The notes below the pieces were generated by a model. It did not search any database. It had not been told where the DNA came from and saw only the letters and a list, made by a program, of their open reading frames with translations. The translations under genes were made by a program, and so were the position numbers. Shown here one piece after another: positions 13,664-18,399 of a stretch of DNA of 18,399 nucleotides. This stretch comes from DASXPG01 sp044449445 (GTDB lineage Bacteria; Gemmatimonadota; Gemmatimonadetes; Gemmatimonadales; JACORV01), in the NCBI GenBank assembly GCA_044449445.1, contig JBIOIA010000031.1:1-18399 (forward strand), written 5' to 3'. Numbering within the stretch: position 1 is the first letter of the stretch; each line of letters opens with the position of its first letter.

Positions 13664-13924
13664 ATGAAAAAGCGCACGCGACGCCGCCGCTCGACCCGTT
13701 ACGGCATCAGCCGGATCGACCAACCTTCCACGCGCACGCACGGCTGGTTCGTGCGCGTCGGCTACCACGTCCGCCGCGACGGGGGTTACGGCGCGCGGCA
13801 CACCCGTTTCTTCGGTGACGTCACGAACGGCGGCAAGCGCAAGGCGCTCAAGGCCGCCGAGAAGTACGTCGCGACGGTCCACAAGCCCGCGGCGAAGCGG
13901 CGCAAGGCGAAGCGGAAGTCCTGA
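13664..13924 (+). CDS. Small basic AP2-like putative DNA-binding protein
   Basis: The 86-residue, strongly basic protein has a core reading RYGISRIDQPSTRTHGWFVRVGY, then ARHTRFFGDVTNGGKRKALKAAEKYV, and a Lys/Arg tail (KRRKAKRKS). The order GISRID, THGW-x-VRV, RFFxD, GGKxKALxAA, three short strands followed by one helix, resembles the AP2/ERF DNA-binding fold. That fold exists in bacteria as small stand-alone proteins or within homing endonucleases. I recall this variant from environmental bacteria but not any function. It could regulate the following membrane genes or be nucleoid-associated. ATG 13664 is preferred to GTG 13565 because the upstream 33 residues look random. No good Shine-Dalgarno is visible. 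The stop codon (13922-13924) overlaps a CTG that may start the next gene. Confidence 0.65.
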   Translation: MKKRTRRRRSTRYGISRIDQPSTRTHGWFVRVGYHVRRDGGYGARHTRFFGDVTNGGKRKALKAAEKYVATVHKPAAKRRKAKRKS

Positions 13925-15084
13925 GCGCCGACCGTCCGTCCGCGCGCGCGGACGGCACCTGGTTCACCGCGGCGATCCTCGCGAGCGCGACGGGGATCGT
14001 CACGGGCCTGATGTGGGACATCTCGTGGCACATGAGCATCGGCCGCGACACCTTCTGGGCCCCGCCCCACATGCTCGAGTACGCGAGCGGTCTCCTGGCC
14101 GGCCTGTCGTGCGGCTGGGTGGTGCTCCGCACCACGTTCGCAGGCGACGACGCGCGCGCGGCGAGCGTGCGCTTCTGGGGCTTCCGGGGGCCGCTCGGTG
14201 CCTGGATCGCGATCTGGGGCACGTTCGCGATGCTCGCATCCGCGCCGTTCGACGACTGGTGGCACAACGCGTACGGCCTCGACGTCAAGATCGTCAGCCC
14301 GCCGCACATGGTGCTGTTCTGGGGCATGCTCGGCATCGTGGTCGGGGCGCTGGCCATCGCGGCCCAAGCGCAGAACCGCGCGGCCGGAGCGCGCGAGGAG
14401 CGCCGGGACGCGTGGCTGTACGCCGCCGCCGGCGGCGTCATGTGCCTCATCTTCGGCGCGGGGACGCTCGAGTACTCGTGGCCGAACGCCCAGCACTGGC
14501 CGCAGTTCTACCGCGTGTGGGCGCTCGTCTTCCCCGTCATGCTGGTCGGATACTCGCGCGCCGGGCGCCTCAAGTACCCGGCGACCGCCGCCGCGCTGGT
14601 CTTCATGGCCATCTGGCTCGCGATGGGCCAGATCCTGCGGCACGCGCCCGCCACGCCGCGGCTCGCCCCGATCTGGAATCCCCGCACCTATTTCTGGCCG
14701 CCGTACTTCCCGACCTGGCTCATCGTGCCCGCTTTCGGCATGGATCTCGTGCGCCGGAAGCTCGAGGGCAGAAATCCATGGCTCGTCTCGCTCGCGCTCG
14801 GCGCGACGTTCGTGCTGCTGCTGTTCGCCGTGCAGTACCCGTTCTCCACGTTCATGGTGAAGGGACCCGCGCACAACTGGCTGTTCAACGCGCGCGAGTG
14901 GCCGTACTTCTCGCGGCGCGGCCCGTGGCAGGATTCCTTCTGGGATGGCCAGGGTGCGCCGATCCTCGGCGAGCCGCCGGCCTTGAGGCTCGCGCTCGGA
15001 CTCGCGATCGCCATCCTGATCGGCGCCGTCTCGAGCCGGGCCGGCCTGTGGTGGGGCTCCTGGATGGCGCGGGTCAGGCGGTGA
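13921..15084 (+). CDS. Polytopic membrane protein with duplicated DxxWH...PPHM motif (unknown function)
   Basis: This integral membrane protein has about ten hydrophobic segments. I do not recognise a named family. Two matching segments stand out, WDISWHMSIGRD...PPHM (14014-14073) and FDDWWHNAYGLD...PPHM (14248-14310). Both fit D-x2-W-H-x3-G-x-D-x4/5-P-P-H-M and both lie at membrane edges, so the four His could bind a metal or haem. The first ATG/GTG/TTG in this frame is ATG 14011. However, the upstream coding-like stretch (TWFTAAILASATGIVTGL) completes the first membrane helix, so the true start is probably CTG 13921, which overlaps the AP2-like stop as CTGA. No ATG, GTG or TTG lies between the in-frame stop at 13816-13818 and 14011. 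If ATG 14011 is real, the protein loses helix 1. Its GTGA overlap with the next gene indicates a functional pair. Confidence 0.72.
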   Translation: MSADRPSARADGTWFTAAILASATGIVTGLMWDISWHMSIGRDTFWAPPHMLEYASGLLAGLSCGWVVLRTTFAGDDARAASVRFWGFRGPLGAWIAIWGTFAMLASAPFDDWWHNAYGLDVKIVSPPHMVLFWGMLGIVVGALAIAAQAQNRAAGAREERRDAWLYAAAGGVMCLIFGAGTLEYSWPNAQHWPQFYRVWALVFPVMLVGYSRAGRLKYPATAAALVFMAIWLAMGQILRHAPATPRLAPIWNPRTYFWPPYFPTWLIVPAFGMDLVRRKLEGRNPWLVSLALGATFVLLLFAVQYPFSTFMVKGPAHNWLFNAREWPYFSRRGPWQDSFWDGQGAPILGEPPALRLALGLAIAILIGAVSSRAGLWWGSWMARVRR

Positions 15085-16595
15085 GTCCGGCGCGGCTCAC
15101 CCTCGCCCTCGCCGGCGTGCTCGCGGCCGCGCTCGTCACTTCGGCCCACGTCGGCAGCCCGGACACCTGGTTCGAGGGCATGGCGGGTCCCTACGCGGTG
15201 CGCGTGCAGATCCGCGCACCGCTCGTCATTCCGGCGCGCGCCGAGATCGTGGTGCGGATCCTGGGATGCGGGAGCGAGCGCCACGCGTGCGCCGCCGAGC
15301 ACGTGAGCGCCACGCCGCGGATCTGGAACGGCGGCGATCGCGGCGCGCCGCCGCCGGACCAGGCCGCCCGCGTGCCGGGCGATTCCTCGCTGTGGTCGCT
15401 CCAGCTGTGGATCATGCGGCAAGGCTCGTACGCCGTGCTGGTGCGGGTCACGGGGACGGCCGGCGAGGGCACGGCGGTCGTCCCCTACACGGCCGTCGCG
15501 ACGAGCGTGCTCGGCATGCAGAAGGGGCTCGCCTGGATACTCGCCGCGCTGGGGATCTTCCTCGCCGCCGGCATGGTGACCATCGTGGGCGCGGGAACTC
15601 GCGAGGCGACGCTCGCACCGGGCCAGGTGCCCGACGCGGCGGCGCGGCGGCGCGGGCGGCGCGCACGCTGGATCGCGGTCGCCGGCATCGTCCTGATCCT
15701 CTCGGGCGGCCGGGTGTGGTGGAACGCCGAGCAACGCTCGTATGCTGCGGCACTGTTCCGGCCCGAGCGGGCGAGCGTCACCGTGCGCGACTCAGGCTAT
15801 TCGAGAATCCTCAGGCTCGCGATCGATCCCGCCGAGGCGCGCGTGCGCACGTGGACGCCGTTCGTGCCCGACCACGGCAAGCTGATGCACCTGTTCCTGA
15901 TCAGGGCGGACGACCTTGACGCATTCGCCCACCTGCATCCCGTCATGACTGACTCCCTCACGTTCGTGGCGACCCTGCCGCCGCTCCCTGCCGGCGGGTA
16001 CGACGTGTTCGCCGACGTGGTGCACGAGAGCGGGTTCGCGGAAACGATCGTGGAGTCGTTGACGCTGGGCCCCGGGATCCGGAGCTCGGCGCCGGGCGAT
16101 CCGGACGACGCGGTGTACGAAGGGCCGGCCGAGGGCGCATCCGCACCCCTCGGGGGCGGCGCGACCATGGTGTGGCTCGGCGCGCTCGCGCCGCACGTCA
16201 CGGGCGCGGATACCCTGCTTCGGTTCGTGGTGCGCGATTCGACGGGACGCTCGCAGGACGTCGAGCCGTACCTCGGCATGGCGGCTCACGCGGTGGTGAT
16301 GCGCGCGGACGGCGGCGTGTTCGTCCACCTGCATCCGCTCGGCACGACCTCGCTCGGCGCGCAGCAGGCGCTGCTCGCCTGGACGCCGGCCGACACCGCA
16401 CGCGGCGCGATCAGGACGAAGCTCAGCCGGGATGCCGCCGCCATGGCCGCGATGTCCGGCGAGAGACTCCCCGGCGCATTCCAGTTCCCGTACGCGTTTC
16501 CGTCGCCCGGTCGCTATCGCATCTGGGTACAGGTCCGGCTCGACGGGGCGGTCCGGACGGCGGCCTTCGACGTCGAGGTTACGGCCGTTCGTTGA
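15081..16595 (+). CDS. Exported membrane-anchored protein with possible N-terminal His and two H...HLHP domains
   Basis: The 504-residue protein starts at GTG 15081 (GTGA overlap). A signal peptide covers residues 1-22 (RLTLALAGVLAAALVTSA) with a likely cut before His23, giving a mature start HVGSPDTWFEG. An extracytoplasmic domain follows with C63-x4-H68-x-C70-x3-H74. Then come two membrane segments (GLAWILAALGIFLAAGMVTIV and RWIAVAGIVLILSGG). A C-terminal half holds two related domains: H265, H270 and FAHLHP (H284, H286) with H315, and AAHAVVM (H403) with FVHLHP (H416, H418). His clusters of this kind appear in periplasmic copper or heavy-metal-associated proteins, so metal binding is a reasonable inference. 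A named enzyme is not. With the preceding polytopic protein it likely forms one complex. Its last 17 bases overlap the convergent receptor gene. Confidence 0.75.
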   Translation: MSPARLTLALAGVLAAALVTSAHVGSPDTWFEGMAGPYAVRVQIRAPLVIPARAEIVVRILGCGSERHACAAEHVSATPRIWNGGDRGAPPPDQAARVPGDSSLWSLQLWIMRQGSYAVLVRVTGTAGEGTAVVPYTAVATSVLGMQKGLAWILAALGIFLAAGMVTIVGAGTREATLAPGQVPDAAARRRGRRARWIAVAGIVLILSGGRVWWNAEQRSYAAALFRPERASVTVRDSGYSRILRLAIDPAEARVRTWTPFVPDHGKLMHLFLIRADDLDAFAHLHPVMTDSLTFVATLPPLPAGGYDVFADVVHESGFAETIVESLTLGPGIRSSAPGDPDDAVYEGPAEGASAPLGGGATMVWLGALAPHVTGADTLLRFVVRDSTGRSQDVEPYLGMAAHAVVMRADGGVFVHLHPLGTTSLGAQQALLAWTPADTARGAIRTKLSRDAAAMAAMSGERLPGAFQFPYAFPSPGRYRIWVQVRLDGAVRTAAFDVEVTAVR

Positions 16596-18399
16596 ACCGG
16601 AAGTTCTGGCCCGGGGCCGGACGCGGCGGCTGCGCCTGGAAGTTCCGCACCGACTCGGGCACTTTCGCCCACTGCTCCGGCCTCAGGATCGCCCGGACGG
16701 TCACGACCGACTGCGCGACGTCGTTGCGCGCGTCCGTGAACAGGGGCCGGAGCGTCGGCATCAGGCGGATCACGTCGGCGCTGTTGCCGCCGGCGCGCTG
16801 AGCCACGCCGCGCAGCGAATCCACGCGCACGCGGTTACGGGATGCGAGCGAGTCGCGGATCGGCTCGAGCAGGCTCACCTGGGTCGAATCGAGGCCGAGC
16901 GAGTCCTTCATCCCCAGCACGACACCGGCCGGATTCGGCAGGGCCGAGTCGATCCGCGAAATCATGGTCTCGAGGTTGAACACCGGGCCGCGGAACCCCA
17001 TGCCTCCGAACCCGCGCGAACCGCCCTGGCGCATGGCATCCAGCGCCTGCCGCACCCGGTCGGGCCCGATCGTCATGCGCATCTGGATGCCGACCTGGAA
17101 CGGCGGACGGAACGCGTTGGCCGTGCCGTACGTGGCGCCGAAGCGCTCGTTCACCTGGTAGCTGTAGCGCCGCGCCGTCGAGTCGAAGCCCACCACGTAC
17201 AGCAGCGTGTTGTCCGGTCGCGTCGAGAGTCCCCAGCCCAGCTCGCCGTTCACGCCGTGCAGCAGCTCGTCGAGGCCGTGCAGGAAGTTCACGGTCACGA
17301 CCGAGACCGTCAGCCGGCGGTTGAGGCCGAGCATCGCCGGGCGCCAGTTGAGCTGGAAGTCGAGCGTGCCCTGCCAGGGCCCGGTGCACGAGTTGCGCAG
17401 CGCGACGTCGCCGACCTGCGCGAGCAGGCAGGAGCGCACGCCGCTCGGCGCCACCGCCAGCAGCTGCTGCATGGCCTGGGCCGTGGCGGTCGCCGTGCCC
17501 GGCGCGTAGATGAACGCGCGGTCGTTGCGCGCGCCGTCGCCGTTGATGTCGCCGCCGACCATCGGCGTGAACGGCGCGCCCGACGTCAGGCGCCCGATGG
17601 AGGTGATCTCGACCGACTGCGACACCGGGTACGTGATGGTCGCGAGGAAGGCGTGCTGCCGCTCGTAATCGCTGCGCGCCCACTCGATCACGTTGGGATC
17701 GCCGGCGGTGGTGCCGCCGCGCGCGCCCGACTGCTCGTCGCGCGCGCGCTGCCAGGTGTACGAGAGGTTGAGCTGGATCCCGGGGCCCACGACGCCGCCG
17801 ATGCCGGTCGTGATCTGGAACGAGCGCGACTCGAGGTTCGAGGTCGCCTCGATCACGCGCCCGAAGACCGTATCCAGGCGCGAGGCGATGAGGTTGGTCG
17901 CCCCCGTCGCCGGCGCGATGTCCCGCACGCCCACGTAGACCGGGCGGTTGCCCTCGTCGGGGAGCGTGAACCCCTTGGCGTTCGCCAGGTTCAGGTTGAG
18001 GTCGCTGTAGCCGGTCTGCGCGACGCCGCGCGCAACACTGGCATCGACCGTGAGCCGGAAGATCTGCGTCAGCCGCTTCTCGATGCCCAGCGAGCCGCGC
18101 CACGCGCGGGGAGTCTCGAAACCGGGGGCGAACAGGCTCACGGGCCGCGCGACCTCGAACCCCGAGCCCGGCAGTGGTCCGGCCGACGCGCACTCCACGG
18201 GAATCGCCGCCGGGTCTCCCGCGTACTGGCTCCAGTCCGGCGTCGGAACGCCGCCGCCGGCGCACGCGATTTCCGCCGACGACTGCGCCAGTCCGGTCGC
18301 GCTGCGTGCCTGGGCCGCCAGGCTGGTGGGCGGCTGGTTGCGGAACTCTCCGAAGCCGCCGCGGATCACCAGCGTCGGCGCCGAGCGCTGCCCGAACCC
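16579..18399 (-). CDS. TonB-dependent-receptor-type outer-membrane barrel, C-terminal part, with helical extension
   Basis: The gene runs off the right edge, so only the last 606 residues are visible. There is no start here; the frame stays open to 18399 (TLVIRGGFGEFRN). Alternating amphipathic strands (LNLSYTWQRARD, FLATITYPVSQSVEITSIGR, TLDFQLNWRPAM) indicate the C-terminal barrel of a TonB-dependent receptor or Oar/carboxypeptidase-regulatory-like transporter. Two Cys pairs lie in loops (IACAGGG...VECAS; RSCLLAQVG...RNSCTGPW), and GGDINGDGARNDRAF is a calcium-type loop. The last barrel strand, about FQVGIQMRMTIGPD (near 17060-17106), is followed by some 155 further residues: a Gly-rich linker (GGSRGFGGMGFRG), then helices with LGLDSTQVSLLEPIRDSL and ILRPEQWAKVPESVR, somewhat like Spy/CpxP-type LTxxQ segments. 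The substrate is unknown. The stop TAA lies inside the convergent gene. Confidence 0.85.
   Translation of the reverse strand, partial: GFGQRSAPTLVIRGGFGEFRNQPPTSLAAQARSATGLAQSSAEIACAGGGVPTPDWSQYAGDPAAIPVECASAGPLPGSGFEVARPVSLFAPGFETPRAWRGSLGIEKRLTQIFRLTVDASVARGVAQTGYSDLNLNLANAKGFTLPDEGNRPVYVGVRDIAPATGATNLIASRLDTVFGRVIEATSNLESRSFQITTGIGGVVGPGIQLNLSYTWQRARDEQSGARGGTTAGDPNVIEWARSDYERQHAFLATITYPVSQSVEITSIGRLTSGAPFTPMVGGDINGDGARNDRAFIYAPGTATATAQAMQQLLAVAPSGVRSCLLAQVGDVALRNSCTGPWQGTLDFQLNWRPAMLGLNRRLTVSVVTVNFLHGLDELLHGVNGELGWGLSTRPDNTLLYVVGFDSTARRYSYQVNERFGATYGTANAFRPPFQVGIQMRMTIGPDRVRQALDAMRQGGSRGFGGMGFRGPVFNLETMISRIDSALPNPAGVVLGMKDSLGLDSTQVSLLEPIRDSLASRNRVRVDSLRGVAQRAGGNSADVIRLMPTLRPLFTDARNDVAQSVVTVRAILRPEQWAKVPESVRNFQAQPPRPAPGQNFRFNERP

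Noticed and set aside
13815..15080. Extending the HLHP protein upstream in frame to 13815 as one 926-residue protein
   Set aside because: The upstream 422 residues are out-of-frame Arg/Pro/Ala shadow of the AP2-like and membrane genes. GTG 15081 with a signal peptide at the GTGA junction is the natural start.

Overview
The window is high-GC bacterial chromosome with short gaps, many stop/start overlaps (TGATG, GTGA) and no tRNA, rRNA, insertion sequence, CRISPR array or phage gene. The outer-membrane receptor at the right edge has the loop signature RSCLLAQVGDVALRNSCTGPW-like (two Cys about 15 residues apart before GPW) and a DINGDGARNDRAF calcium-type loop. I associate these, together with PAS-rich hybrid kinases and low-complexity lipoproteins, with Gemmatimonadota or a related phylum. 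This placement is inference from protein style, not from a marker gene.

Left block (1-3489, + strand): four tightly packed genes. They are an alpha/beta hydrolase cut by the window edge and broken by a one-base frameshift, a HAD-family hydrolase, the folate-binding Fe-S repair protein YgfZ, and an NAD-dependent epimerase/dehydratase. The last three start by overlapping the stop codon of the gene before. The unit ends at a hairpin shared with a convergent small lipoprotein gene (3549-3776, - strand), which has its own recognisable promoter at 3861-3888.

Middle block (4040-9978, + strand): a large cytoplasmic molybdopterin/4Fe-4S oxidoreductase, a MoxR/ChlI-like AAA+ ATPase with altered Walker motifs and no VWA partner in the window, a two-TM SPFH (prohibitin-like) membrane protein, a cytidylate-kinase-like P-loop protein, a DUF3303-like protein and a hotdog thioesterase. 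The first three are 20-21 bases apart and look co-transcribed.

Signalling block (10039-13549, + strand): a 1041-residue soluble hybrid histidine kinase (PAS-PAS-GAF-PAS-HisKA-HATPase-REC), overlapping by 14 bases a SpoIIAA/STAS-like small protein that is probably its partner.

Right block (13664-16595, + strand): a small basic AP2-like protein, a roughly ten-helix membrane protein carrying a duplicated D-x2-W-H...PPHM motif, and a secreted/membrane-anchored protein. That last protein may expose an N-terminal histidine after signal cleavage and carries two copies of an H...HLHP metal-site-like domain. These genes overlap or touch, and I consider them the best candidate for an undescribed module, perhaps handling copper or another metal. 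A TonB-dependent-receptor-type barrel gene (16579 to beyond 18399, - strand) converges on it with a 17-base overlap of coding ends and carries an unusual helical extension after the barrel.
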